NCBI GenBank assembly: GCA_017435465.1
Contig: JAFSEX010000019.1
Coordinates: forward strand, 1 to 64,000
Length of the DNA stretch: 64,000 nt
Source: Bacilli bacterium
GTDB lineage: Bacteria; Bacillota_I; Bacilli_A; RF39; UBA660
Direction: 5' to 3'
Made by a program: the position numbers and the translations under genes. The notes under the pieces are model-generated. The model saw only the letters and a list, made by a program, of their open reading frames with translations. It ran no database searches and was not told the DNA's origin. Each line of letters opens with the position of its first letter. The stretch's first letter is position 1. Shown in pieces: positions 1 through 9,007 of this stretch.

Positions 1-2
1 GT

Positions 3-137
3 GAGAATGAAGAAATTGCATATGTAGATGAAAATAATAATATAATTGGAAAAAGTGAAGGAACAACAAAAATATATTTACAAACAAAAAACGGGAAAGT
101 AAAATCAAATATAATAGAAATAACAATAGTTGAATAG
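3..137 (+). CDS. C-terminal end of a Big/Ig-like domain surface protein (partial)
   Basis: An open frame enters from the left edge and ends at the TAG at 135-137, giving about 44 residues. The fragment alternates hydrophobic and polar residues like the last strands of a bacterial Ig-like (Big_2) domain: a short INxxGKSEGTTKIY-type stretch followed by a terminal ITIVE strand. The same pattern ends the small membrane-anchored protein at 19712-20062. The next gene starts 9 bases later, so the two probably share a transcript and both are likely cell-surface proteins. The N-terminus and full architecture lie outside the window; the domain call is by pattern only. Confidence 0.6.
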   Translation, partial: ENEEIAYVDENNNIIGKSEGTTKIYLQTKNGKVKSNIIEITIVE

Positions 138-146
138 GTGATAGCA

Positions 147-2561
147 ATGAAAAAGAAAGTAATACTAAGAATAAGTTTAGGAATAAGTTTAATCCTAACA
201 GGGATACTTTCATCAATGGCAATGAATACTAGTGCGGCTGGGGACTTTGAAGGTAAAGGTACAGAAAAAGATCCATATATAATTAAGACGGCTGAACAAC
301 TACAAAATGTAGGAAAATATTGTGGCAAAGACAATGCAAAATATTTTAAAATGGAAGTTAAAAATAATAAGTTAGATATGAAAGATATCCAAAACTTTAA
401 ACCAATATGTTCATTGATAAATAGTACAAATGAAGAAAAAGTATTTAAAGAAGCATTCTATGGACATTTTGACGGGAATAATACAGAATTAATAAACTTT
501 AAAATAGAAACAGATGCCTTTTTTGGAGGACTATTTGGAGCAACAAATGGTGCAACAATAAAAAATATAGGAATTGGAGAAAATAGTAGTATAACAGTTA
601 AAGAAAAATTATTTAATCAGGGAACATCTCCGACTGGTGGAATTGTAGGATATGCTCGCAACACAACAATAGAAAATGTATGGAATAGTGCAAAAATAGA
701 AGGAAAAGGTAGACAAGTTGGTGGTATTGTTGGGAAATTGCAAGGATATTCAATTGTTGATGGCAAAACAGAAGGAACATCAACCCTAAAGAAAGCAAAA
801 AATTCTGGAGAAGTTAGTGCTGAAAGATTAATTGGAGGTATTGTTGGTTATGTTTCTGATAACGTAACGATAGAAAATATTGAAAATAAAGCTTCTGTTA
901 CTGGTGTTGAAGATATGGTTGGAGGTATTGTTGGTTGTGCTTCTAATAAAGTACAAATAAAAGATGTTACAAATACTGGTGTAGTTAATGCTGGAAAAGA
1001 AGTTGAAGGTAATAGTGATGCTGGTGGAATTGTAGGATATGCTCGCAACACAACAATAGAAAATGTTGAAAATAAAGCTTCTGTTACTGGTGCTGGTGCA
1101 AGTGTTGGAGGTATTGTTGGTGAATTACTTGGATTTCCTTATGGATATACCATCGGTGAATCATCATTAATAAAGGCTACAAACTCTGGTAAAGTTGTTG
1201 CTGGAAAAAATTATCATGGAAGTGGGTTAGCTGGTGGCATTGTTGGGGTTGCCTTCAATAATTCATTAATAGAAGATGTATTAAATACTGCTTCTGTTAC
1301 TGGTGATGATGCTCGTGTTGGTGGTATTGTTGGGGAATTATCTGAATATTCAACATTAAGAAATGCTCTAAACTATAATGAAAACATTACTGGTTCAGAA
1401 CATGTTGGTTTATTGATTGGTATTATGCCAAATGATTCTATTACAACCGCAACAAATACATATACCCTAAAAGAAAATACAACTCTTAATGGTGTTGGTG
1501 GGTATCATAATGAGTATAGTAAAATAACAAGCATGAAAGGCTTTACAAAAGAGGAAATGAAAAATAAAGAAAACTTTGTAGGCTTTGATTTTGAAAATAT
1601 TTGGGTAATGGGTAGTGAACATCCAGAACTTAAAAGAGAGATTACTATTGAAGGTGGAGAAACAATAAGTGGAACAGGAAATACATCAATAACTATAAAA
1701 TATAATACTAAAACAATTAATGTTTCTAATTATTTATATAAAAAGAGAACATATGTAGATTTATATACATTCTGTAGTGAATCTGGAATATGTGAAGTAC
1801 ATAAAGATAAAGAAAATGAAAAGATATATAAAATATTAAAAAGTGAATCATTAACTAATACAGATGATCAAAAAAAATATCATTATTTAGTTGAACATAA
1901 AGCTGGGACATTTAACTTTAAATCAACAATATTAATAGGTGGAAGAAGTGTAGTAGATGATATAAATACACAGTTAAGTACTGATGTAATATCATGCCCT
2001 GATGAAGTAACAGATTCAAAATATCAATGTAGTGGTAATACAATATATGTGCCAGTTAGATTCTTAACACAAGCATTAGGACTTAGAGTCGAATGGGATG
2101 GAGATACTAATACAGTAATTATTAAAAATAATTTTGAAAAAACATTTAATGATGTATATACACCAATAATAACAGAAGGAAAATGTGAAGGTGATATAAG
2201 TTCATGTACACTAATAGAAAAAAATAGTGAAGGTAATTATGAATTAGAAAAAGATAAAACATATTATTTAGGGACAATGAAAAAAAATGACAAAACAGTT
2301 ATGAAATTTAAAAGATTCTTTAGTTTTTATGAGAGTGTAGACTCGGGCTTGGGAGTGAAAGTTGACAAAACTAAAGGAGAACCATATACATACACAAGAT
2401 TTACATTTTCAATTAGAGGCCCTGAAATAAAAATTGGAGGTCCAAGAGAACAAAGAGAAGATGTTGCGCAAATAATTATGTACGAAATCGCTACAGGTGA
2501 TGATGTACATGATGCTGGGTCTTATCCTATGCTTATTAATGGGTCATTTATTGTTAAATAA
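147..2561 (+). CDS. Secreted GLUG-repeat surface protein with copper-amine-oxidase-like module
   Basis: The start is set at the ATG at 147, six bases after AGGTG; the upstream in-frame GTG at 138 lies inside that Shine-Dalgarno sequence. The 804-residue product begins with a signal peptide (MKKK, then a hydrophobic stretch to about residue 27 ending near SAA). Residues about 160-420 contain repeated GGIVGxxxN units of the GLUG type, alternating with IENVxNxAxVxG strands, typical of adhesin-like beta-solenoids. Residues about 530-680 form a module with VPVRFLTQALG near 634, the signature of copper amine oxidase N-terminal (stalk) domains. The same module occurs in the protease-like protein at 35533-38229. 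No LPXTG anchor or terminal membrane segment is visible. Probably secreted or wall-associated; ligand unknown. Two direct DNA repeats lie inside the GLUG region. Confidence 0.8.
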   Translation: MKKKVILRISLGISLILTGILSSMAMNTSAAGDFEGKGTEKDPYIIKTAEQLQNVGKYCGKDNAKYFKMEVKNNKLDMKDIQNFKPICSLINSTNEEKVFKEAFYGHFDGNNTELINFKIETDAFFGGLFGATNGATIKNIGIGENSSITVKEKLFNQGTSPTGGIVGYARNTTIENVWNSAKIEGKGRQVGGIVGKLQGYSIVDGKTEGTSTLKKAKNSGEVSAERLIGGIVGYVSDNVTIENIENKASVTGVEDMVGGIVGCASNKVQIKDVTNTGVVNAGKEVEGNSDAGGIVGYARNTTIENVENKASVTGAGASVGGIVGELLGFPYGYTIGESSLIKATNSGKVVAGKNYHGSGLAGGIVGVAFNNSLIEDVLNTASVTGDDARVGGIVGELSEYSTLRNALNYNENITGSEHVGLLIGIMPNDSITTATNTYTLKENTTLNGVGGYHNEYSKITSMKGFTKEEMKNKENFVGFDFENIWVMGSEHPELKREITIEGGETISGTGNTSITIKYNTKTINVSNYLYKKRTYVDLYTFCSESGICEVHKDKENEKIYKILKSESLTNTDDQKKYHYLVEHKAGTFNFKSTILIGGRSVVDDINTQLSTDVISCPDEVTDSKYQCSGNTIYVPVRFLTQALGLRVEWDGDTNTVIIKNNFEKTFNDVYTPIITEGKCEGDISSCTLIEKNSEGNYELEKDKTYYLGTMKKNDKTVMKFKRFFSFYESVDSGLGVKVDKTKGEPYTYTRFTFSIRGPEIKIGGPREQREDVAQIIMYEIATGDDVHDAGSYPMLINGSFIVK
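634..679 (+). repeat. 46-bp direct repeat, copy 1, in GLUG coding region
   Basis: Bases 634-679 recur exactly at 1021-1066. The offset is 387 bases (129 codons), so recombination between copies would delete or duplicate 129 residues without changing frame. A second shared stretch of 27 bases lies at 880-906 and 1066-1092. Confidence 0.9.
1021..1066 (+). repeat. 46-bp direct repeat, copy 2, in GLUG coding region
   Basis: Exact copy of 634-679, in the same reading frame of the same gene. See the entry for copy 1. Confidence 0.9.
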
Positions 2562-2575
2562 ATTTAAAATATTAT

Positions 2576-2614
2576 AAAGAATAAATTTTAATTATAACAA
2601 AATTTATTCTTTTA
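2576..2614 (+). terminator. Rho-independent terminator after the GLUG protein
   Basis: Perfect 14-bp inverted repeat (2576-2589 and 2599-2612) with a 9-base loop, ending in a T-rich run. Confidence 0.8.
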
Positions 2615-2616
2615 CT

Positions 2617-2644
2617 TTGTAGAAATATAAAACTTTGATATAAT
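2617..2644 (+). promoter_or_regulatory. Promoter of the ABC-F/pepT pair
   Basis: TTGTAG at 2617-2622, a 16-base spacer and a perfect TATAAT at 2639-2644. It lies just after the terminator and 25 bases before the ABC-F start codon, which has a GGGAGGTAG ribosome site. Confidence 0.6.
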
Positions 2645-2669
2645 ATAACAGTATTAGGGAGGTAGTAGA

Positions 2670-4262
2670 ATGATATCAGCAAACAATATTGGACTGAGAT
2701 TTGGAAAAAGAGTATTATTTGAAGATGTTAATATAAAATTTGAAAAAGGTAATTGTTATGGAATAATTGGTGCGAATGGTGCTGGTAAATCAACATTTTT
2801 AAAAATCTTAAGTGGCGAAATTGATTCAACTAGTGGAGAAGTAATGATTACTAAAGGTGAGAGGTTATCTGTATTAAAACAAAATCATAACGAATATAAT
2901 AATTATTCAGTACTTGAAACTGTAATTATGGGTAATCAAAAATTATATGGTATTATGAAAGAAAAAGAAGCATTATATATGAAAGAAGATTTTAATGACG
3001 CAGATGGTATTAAAGTTGGGGAATTAGAAAGTGAATTTGCTTTAATGAATGGTTGGGAAGCTGAAAGTGATGCAGCAATTCTCTTATCTGGACTTGGAAT
3101 AGAAAATGAAGTACATGAATGTATGATGAGTGAATTAAAAGATTCAGATAAAGTAAAAGTCTTACTTGCTCAAGCCCTATTTGGTGAACCAGACATTCTA
3201 CTTTTAGATGAACCAACAAATGGTTTAGATATTGAAGCTAAAATGTGGCTAGAAGAATTCTTAATTAATTTTGAAAATACTGTTTTAGTTGTATCACATG
3301 ATAGACATTTCTTAAATAAAGTATGTACTCACATGGTAGATATAGATTTTGAAAAAGTAAAATTATTTGTAGGAAATTATGATTTTTGGTATGAATCTAG
3401 TCAATTATTATTAAAACAAATGAAAGAATCTAATAAGAAAAAAGAAGATAAAATTAAAGAGTTACAAGACTTTATTAGAAGATTCTCAGCAAATGCATCT
3501 AAATCTAAACAAGCGACATCAAGAAAGAAATCACTAGAAAAGATTCAATTAGATGAAATAAAACCATCCAGTAGAAAATATCCATATATTAACTTTGAAA
3601 TTGAAAGACCACTTGGTAAAGAAGTTTTAACGTTAAGTATGATTAATAAAGAAATAGAAGGAAAACAAATTATTAAAAATGTTGGTTTTGTAATGGATAA
3701 TACTGATAGAATTGCTTTTGTTGGAACTAATGAAATTGCGAAAACTACATTATTTAAAATTATTACAGGAGAATTAGAACAAGACACAGGAACAATTAAA
3801 ATTGGTACAACTGCATCTATTTCATATTTTCCAAAAAATCATGATGAATATTTTAATTGTGATGAAAATTTAGTAGAATGGTTAAGACAATATTCATATG
3901 ATAAAGATGATACGTTCGTTAGAGGGTTTTTAGGTAGAATGTTATTCTCTGGTGAAGAAGCCTTAAAAAAAGTTAATGTATTATCAGGTGGAGAAAAAGT
4001 TAGATGTATGATGTCTAAATTAATGTTATCTAAAGGAAATATTTTGATTTTAGATGAACCAACTAACCATTTAGATATTGAATCTATTACATCACTAAAT
4101 AATGCGATGAAAAATTACAATGGAGCGATTTTATTTGCATCTCATGACCATGAGTTAATTAGTACAATTGCAAATCGTATTATTGAATTTAAGGAAGATG
4201 GATCAATAATTGATAAACGTATGACATATGATGAATATTTAGAATGGAAGATGAATAAGTGA
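2670..4262 (+). CDS. ABC-F family ATPase (YkpA/YbiT type)
   Basis: A 530-residue soluble protein with two ABC ATPase domains and no membrane segments, as in ABC-F proteins that act on ribosomes rather than in transport. Domain 1 has Walker A GANGAGKS near residues 34-41 and Walker B LLLDEPTNGLD near 177-187; its signature motif is replaced by a MSELKDSDK-type sequence. Domain 2 has LSGGEK near 437 and LILDEPTNHLD near 460. Its P-loop reads GTNEIAKTT near 352, lacking the usual GxGKS pattern; I recall a similar degenerate P-loop in the YkpA/YbiT subgroup, so this is probably a subgroup trait, not decay. The basic linker between domains is retained. The stop overlaps the pepT start by 4 bases (GTGA), so the two genes are probably translationally coupled. 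Confidence 0.85.
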   Translation: MISANNIGLRFGKRVLFEDVNIKFEKGNCYGIIGANGAGKSTFLKILSGEIDSTSGEVMITKGERLSVLKQNHNEYNNYSVLETVIMGNQKLYGIMKEKEALYMKEDFNDADGIKVGELESEFALMNGWEAESDAAILLSGLGIENEVHECMMSELKDSDKVKVLLAQALFGEPDILLLDEPTNGLDIEAKMWLEEFLINFENTVLVVSHDRHFLNKVCTHMVDIDFEKVKLFVGNYDFWYESSQLLLKQMKESNKKKEDKIKELQDFIRRFSANASKSKQATSRKKSLEKIQLDEIKPSSRKYPYINFEIERPLGKEVLTLSMINKEIEGKQIIKNVGFVMDNTDRIAFVGTNEIAKTTLFKIITGELEQDTGTIKIGTTASISYFPKNHDEYFNCDENLVEWLRQYSYDKDDTFVRGFLGRMLFSGEEALKKVNVLSGGEKVRCMMSKLMLSKGNILILDEPTNHLDIESITSLNNAMKNYNGAILFASHDHELISTIANRIIEFKEDGSIIDKRMTYDEYLEWKMNK

Positions 4263-5500
4263 CAATATTAAAAAGATTCTTAAAATATGTAAGTATTTCT
4301 ACAACATCAAATAGTAAGAGTGAAACTACTCCTAGTACCAAAGAACAATTTGAATTTGCAAAACTTTTATATACCGAATTAAGTGAGCTTGGATTAGATA
4401 GAATATATTTTGATAGAGAACATTGTTATTTATATGGATATTTAAAAGGTAATAGTATAACTAGTACATCAATTGGATTTATTGCGCATATGGATACTAG
4501 CGAAGATGCTAAGGGTGATAATATTAAACCTAGAATAATTGAAAATTATGATGGCAAAGATATAAAATTAAATAACGATAAAACATTAGAGGTAAAATCT
4601 AATCCTGATTTATTAAAACATATAGGAAAAACTTTAATTACAACTGATGGTAATACATTACTTGGCGGGGATGATAAAGCTGGTATTGTTGAAATAATGA
4701 CAATGTTAGAACATTTTAAAAATACTAATGATCCGCATGGTGATATATATGTAGCATTCACACCAGATGAAGAATTAGGTAAAGGTACTAAATATTTCAA
4801 TTTTTATCAATTTAAACCAGATTTTGCATATACAGTAGATGGTGAATATTTAGGAGAATTTTCTTATGAAAATTTTAATGCAGCAACTGTAAATATAAGA
4901 ATTAAAGGTAACGATATTCACCCTGGATATGCCAAAGATAAAATGATTAATGCATTATTGCTTGCAAATGCGATAACTAATTCTTTACCGAATGAAACAC
5001 CATCAAATACTGAATTACGTGAGGGATTTTATCATTTGATGAAGTTAAATGGTAATGTTAGTAATGCAGAAATTAAGTATATTATACGAGATCACGATAA
5101 AGAAAAATTTGAAATGCGAAAACAATTTATTAAAGAAGTAGTTGATAATCTAAACTTATTATATAATAATTGTATTTCAATAAATATTAAGGATACATAT
5201 TATAATATGTATGAAAAAATTAAAGATAGAAATGAAATTATTGAAAATACAAAAGATACTATTAAAAGTTTAGGTATTGAACCAATTATTAAACCAATTC
5301 GTGGTGGTACTGATGGAGCAAATCTTTCACATATGGGACTTCCATGTCCAAATCTAGGTACAGGTGCTCATAATTTCCATAGTGTATATGAATATGCTGT
5401 ATTAGAAGATATGATTAAAACTAGTGAAATACTAATTAATATTGCAAAAAGTTATGTTAAAGAAAATACAAAAGCAGAAAAAATATATCAAAAATCGTAA
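4259..5500 (+). CDS. pepT: Peptidase T (tripeptide aminopeptidase)
   Basis: A 413-residue cytosolic M20B metallopeptidase that removes the N-terminal residue from tripeptides. Zinc-binding and catalytic positions are visible: AHMDTS near residue 77, GGDDKAG near 138, the TPDEE glutamates near 171, VDGE near 193 and the GAHNFHS histidine near 371. An HPGYAKDKMINA stretch marks the dimerisation domain. Length matches the family (about 410). The start is a GTG inside the 4-base overlap with the ABC-F gene. A strong terminator follows directly. Confidence 0.93.
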   Translation: MTILKRFLKYVSISTTSNSKSETTPSTKEQFEFAKLLYTELSELGLDRIYFDREHCYLYGYLKGNSITSTSIGFIAHMDTSEDAKGDNIKPRIIENYDGKDIKLNNDKTLEVKSNPDLLKHIGKTLITTDGNTLLGGDDKAGIVEIMTMLEHFKNTNDPHGDIYVAFTPDEELGKGTKYFNFYQFKPDFAYTVDGEYLGEFSYENFNAATVNIRIKGNDIHPGYAKDKMINALLLANAITNSLPNETPSNTELREGFYHLMKLNGNVSNAEIKYIIRDHDKEKFEMRKQFIKEVVDNLNLLYNNCISINIKDTYYNMYEKIKDRNEIIENTKDTIKSLGIEPIIKPIRGGTDGANLSHMGLPCPNLGTGAHNFHSVYEYAVLEDMIKTSEILINIAKSYVKENTKAEKIYQKS

Positions 5501-5526
5501 AATAGAGAGTAAAATCTCTATTTTTT
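5501..5526 (+). terminator. Terminator after pepT
   Basis: Inverted repeat AATAGAGA / TCTCTATT (5501-5508, 5515-5522) with a 6-base loop and a T run. Confidence 0.85.
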
Positions 5527-5575
5527 GTTTGTTATATTTTTCAAATTTGTTTATAATTATAATAGGTGAGGGATT

Positions 5576-6454
5576 ATGTATCTAGAAGATTTTATAAATT
5601 ATTTAATAATAGAAAAAAAACTTAGTGATAATACAAAAAAATCTTATTATAATGATTTAAAAAAATATATAGATTTTTTAAATCAAAAAAATATTAATAA
5701 TCCGTCACTTATAACACAGAAAGATATAGTTTCATATATTGAATATTTGAATAATGAGAAGTGTTCAATGAAGACGATATCGCATAATATTACATGTATT
5801 AAGGAATACCATAAATATTTACTTAAAGATGGAATATTAAAAGCTGATTGTAGTGAAAATATTAAAAGTCCAAAGTTGAAAAAAAGTTTGCCTCATGTTT
5901 TATCAATTGAAGAAGTAGATAAACTATTAAATATTAAATTATCTAATGCTTTTGATTACCGAAATAAAGCAATGATAGAACTTATGTATTCTTCAGGACT
6001 TAGAGTTAGTGAATTAGTATTTCTAGATTTACAAGATATAAATTTAAATATGGGCACTGTTAGATGTCTTGGGAAAGGTAGTAAAGAAAGAATTATTCCA
6101 ATTGGGGATGTTGCCTTAGAATATTTAGAAATATATATAAATGAATATAGAGATAGTATGAAAAAAGGATATTTATGTGATAAGTTATTTTTAAATAATC
6201 ATGGTAAAGAAATGACAAGACAAGGTTTCTTTAAAATACTTAAGAAAATAGCTAAAGATCAAGATATAAAAACAGAATTCTCACCACATACCCTAAGACA
6301 TTCATTTGCAACCCACTTACTTGAATATGGTGCAGATTTAAGAAGTATACAAGAACTACTCGGACATGAAGATATTTCTACAACACAAATATATACTCAT
6401 ATATCAAATAAAAAAATTAGGGATGAATATAATATGAGTCATCCAAGAAGTTAA
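5576..6454 (+). CDS. xerD: Site-specific tyrosine recombinase, XerD type
   Basis: A 292-residue tyrosine recombinase of the length expected for XerC/XerD, which resolve chromosome dimers at dif. The N-terminal SAM-like DNA-binding domain covers about residues 1-90. The catalytic set is complete: Arg in SSGLRVSEL (near 143), Lys in GKGSKER (near 169), HTLRH (near 238-242), His in LLGHED (near 264) and nucleophile Tyr in TQIYTH (near 273). A strong AGGTGAGGG site precedes the ATG. The phosphohexomutase follows after 17 bases, like the xerD-phosphomutase order in Bacillus, which is why I prefer XerD over XerC. A dif-like site lies at 25599-25626 in this window. Confidence 0.85.
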   Translation: MYLEDFINYLIIEKKLSDNTKKSYYNDLKKYIDFLNQKNINNPSLITQKDIVSYIEYLNNEKCSMKTISHNITCIKEYHKYLLKDGILKADCSENIKSPKLKKSLPHVLSIEEVDKLLNIKLSNAFDYRNKAMIELMYSSGLRVSELVFLDLQDINLNMGTVRCLGKGSKERIIPIGDVALEYLEIYINEYRDSMKKGYLCDKLFLNNHGKEMTRQGFFKILKKIAKDQDIKTEFSPHTLRHSFATHLLEYGADLRSIQELLGHEDISTTQIYTHISNKKIRDEYNMSHPRS

Positions 6455-6471
6455 TAGAAAAGAGGAATAAT

Positions 6472-7842
6472 ATGAAATTAGTAAAAAAGATTAATCAAAA
6501 TATTTTTAGAGAATATGATTTAAGAGGAATTTATAATGAGGATTTAAACGAAGATATTGCATATACAATAGGTAGGGCTTTTGGTAGTTATATGCAACAA
6601 AAAGGACAAAAAAAAACGATAGTTGGATATGATAATAGAGAATCATCACCAATACTTTCCAATGGATTGATTACAGGTATTTTAGAAACTGGAATGGATG
6701 TAATTAATTTAGGACTTGTTACTACACCAATGTATTATTTTGCAAAACAACACTTAGGTTTAACTAATGGTATAATGATAACTGCAAGTCACAATCCAAA
6801 AGAATATAATGGTTTTAAAATGTCTTTTTCTAAAATTGGAAATGCATATGGACCACTTATTAATGATTTTAAAGAATTTGTAAATAATGGTGTATTTATT
6901 GATGGAAAAGGTGTTGAAGAGAAAATAGACATTAGAAACTCTTATCTAGATTTAATTATATCAAGTATTGATTTAGGAAATAAAAAAATTAAAGCTGTTG
7001 TAGATTGTGGTAACGGAACAGGTTCAATAATTATAAAAGATATTTTAGATAGATTAAAGATTGAATATTATCCGTTATACTGTGATAGTGATTCTAATTT
7101 TCCAAATCATCATCCAGATCCATCAGTTAGTAAAAATATGATTGATTTATCAAATAAAGTTAAAGAATTAGGATATGATTTAGGTATTGGTATTGACGGG
7201 GATGCTGATAGAGTAGGAATAGTAGATGAAAAAGGTAATGTTATTGGTGCAGATTTATATATGCTTATAATTTATAGAAATTTAGTAAATAAATTAAAAA
7301 ATAAAAAAGCATTATATGATGTTAAATGTTCTAAAACTTTAATTGATGAATTAGATAAATTAGGTATTGAAAAAGTTATGTATAGAACTGGTAATTCATA
7401 TATGAATATGATGATGCAAGAAGGAAACTTTGATTTTGGTGGGGAATATTCAGGACATGTATTCTTTAGAGATAAATTTCCTGGATTTGATGATGGAATT
7501 TATGCTGGTCTTAGAATGATTGAAATATTATCTAATACAGACAAAAAATTAAGTGAACTATTAGATGGAATAAATAAATATTATTCTACTGAAGAATTAA
7601 AAATTGAAGTAACAGAAGAAAATAAATTTAAAATAGTTAATGAAGTTAAAAAATATTGCGATGAAAAAGAATATAAATACGTTGATATTGATGGTGTTAG
7701 GGTAGAATTTGATGATTCTTGGGCACTTGTAAGAGCCTCTAACACGGGTCCAAATATAACTGTACGTTTTGAAGCAAAAACGGAAAAAAGATTAGAAAAA
7801 ATTCAAGAAGAATTTATGAATGTAATTAAAAATTTATATTAA
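6472..7842 (+). CDS. Phosphomannomutase/phosphoglucomutase family
   Basis: A 456-residue alpha-D-phosphohexomutase that moves a phosphate between C6 and C1 of hexose phosphates, supplying sugar-1-phosphates for nucleotide-sugar and envelope synthesis. The N-terminal FREYDLRGIY motif is typical. The phosphoserine loop TASHNPKE lies near residue 104, the metal-binding GIDGDADR near 240, the sugar-specificity loop GGEYSGH near 323 and the phosphate-binding RASNTGPN near 420. Which sugar it prefers cannot be told from sequence alone. Probably co-transcribed with xerD (17-base gap, AGAGG site). Confidence 0.88.
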   Translation: MKLVKKINQNIFREYDLRGIYNEDLNEDIAYTIGRAFGSYMQQKGQKKTIVGYDNRESSPILSNGLITGILETGMDVINLGLVTTPMYYFAKQHLGLTNGIMITASHNPKEYNGFKMSFSKIGNAYGPLINDFKEFVNNGVFIDGKGVEEKIDIRNSYLDLIISSIDLGNKKIKAVVDCGNGTGSIIIKDILDRLKIEYYPLYCDSDSNFPNHHPDPSVSKNMIDLSNKVKELGYDLGIGIDGDADRVGIVDEKGNVIGADLYMLIIYRNLVNKLKNKKALYDVKCSKTLIDELDKLGIEKVMYRTGNSYMNMMMQEGNFDFGGEYSGHVFFRDKFPGFDDGIYAGLRMIEILSNTDKKLSELLDGINKYYSTEELKIEVTEENKFKIVNEVKKYCDEKEYKYVDIDGVRVEFDDSWALVRASNTGPNITVRFEAKTEKRLEKIQEEFMNVIKNLY

Positions 7843-7844
7843 AT

Positions 7845-7885
7845 AAATAAATAAAGAGGAAACAAGTTTTCCTCTTTATTTATTT
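7845..7885. terminator. Bidirectional terminator between convergent genes
   Basis: Perfect 18-bp inverted repeat (7845-7862 and 7868-7885) with a 5-base loop and A/T-rich flanks on both sides. It overlaps the stop codon of the - strand gene at 7876-8910. Confidence 0.85.
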
Positions 7886-8910
7886 AATGGATAGAACGGA
7901 TCTATTTTTTTCAAAGTTTTATAGGCTTTTTCATCTTTGATATCCTTACTATCATAATAATTATTAAAATATAAATAGTCACTAACCACACACTTACCAA
8001 AATTTTCATTTAATTCAAATTCCAAAAGTATTTGTTGTAAGGTTGAATTATCAATTAAATTTAAATATTGAATATCATCTTTGTTAAGATAATCTTTTTC
8101 ATTCTTTTTTAAATAAGTTAATCTATAGTAAGTAGAAATTACCATTAATGTTAATAATCTATTTAATTTTTCTTTATTATAAAAATTTTCTCCAAAATAA
8201 TATTCATAATATTCTTCATTTAAGCTGAATTTTGAACACAGATAATTATAAATTAAACTGATTGAACTATTATCTAAAGAACCATTTATAAAATTATAAT
8301 TATGAAAATTTATTAGAAATTCTTCACAAACTTCTTTTATAAAACGTATATTTTTTTCTTCATAAAAATCATAATTTGGTTCAATAAATAATATTTTATT
8401 TTCATCTTCAATTGAAATTGTAAAATTCGTAAGAATTTTATTGAATAATTCTTCGTTTTTTTGCATTGTATCTAATAATTCATTATCAGGAAGATCATTA
8501 ATATAATTTAATAGTTCTATTTCTTCATTACCATCATCATATTCTTTAATATAGTCATCAATTAAAAAATTTATGATTTTAATTTTAGTTTCATCACTAA
8601 TTTCTTCAGTTTCATTAATATAATCTATTAAATCATTTGTTGCTTCTTCGATCAAAATATAATCGGAAAATTCAATACAAATATTTTCTGGATTCATATC
8701 ATTAATATAATAAATGGCATCTTCCTTAGTTTCAAAAAAAGTAGGTTTATCCTCATTTTCGTTATGCACCCATATTAAAAGATCAATATCTTCATAATAA
8801 TCATCCTCAAGAATTTCTAATGCAGAATCAATATCATATTCAATTGGTTTCTTCATAAATAATTTATATTTTGTTTCCAAAAATTTTTTTATTAATGCCT
8901 CTATTTCCAT
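7876..8910 (-). CDS. Hypothetical acidic protein, unrecognised
   Basis: A 344-residue protein I do not recognise. It is very rich in Asp, Glu, Asn, Ile and Tyr, with no signal peptide, membrane segment, cysteine motif or obvious catalytic pattern. It looks like a soluble, mostly helical protein with long acidic stretches. The ATG follows a GGGGGATTTATC-type ribosome site. It is one of only two - strand genes left of the terminus, set between convergent and divergent neighbours, so it has its own promoter and was perhaps acquired separately. Possible roles (nucleic-acid mimic, immunity or anti-defence protein) would be speculation. Confidence 0.7.
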   Translation of the reverse strand: MEIEALIKKFLETKYKLFMKKPIEYDIDSALEILEDDYYEDIDLLIWVHNENEDKPTFFETKEDAIYYINDMNPENICIEFSDYILIEEATNDLIDYINETEEISDETKIKIINFLIDDYIKEYDDGNEEIELLNYINDLPDNELLDTMQKNEELFNKILTNFTISIEDENKILFIEPNYDFYEEKNIRFIKEVCEEFLINFHNYNFINGSLDNSSISLIYNYLCSKFSLNEEYYEYYFGENFYNKEKLNRLLTLMVISTYYRLTYLKKNEKDYLNKDDIQYLNLIDNSTLQQILLEFELNENFGKCVVSDYLYFNNYYDSKDIKDEKAYKTLKKIDPFYPLNK

Positions 8911-9007
8911 GATAAATCCCCCAATGTAAAAACTATTATACTACAAAACTTTAATTTTTGTTTATTAAAATTACAATTTATTACATATAATTCATTAGGT
9001 GATATAG

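Noticed and set aside
3700-3760. ABC-F pseudogene because of a degenerate second P-loop
   Set aside because: The reading frame and the second signature and Walker B motifs are intact, and I recall the same P-loop change in the YkpA/YbiT subgroup.
4253-4264. Mollicute code with TGA as Trp
   Set aside because: TGA ends the ABC-F gene and lspA in correct positions, and Trp codons in conserved sites are TGG.
5576-6454. Phage or integron integrase
   Set aside because: Length, catalytic set and neighbour fit chromosomal XerD; no phage genes nearby.
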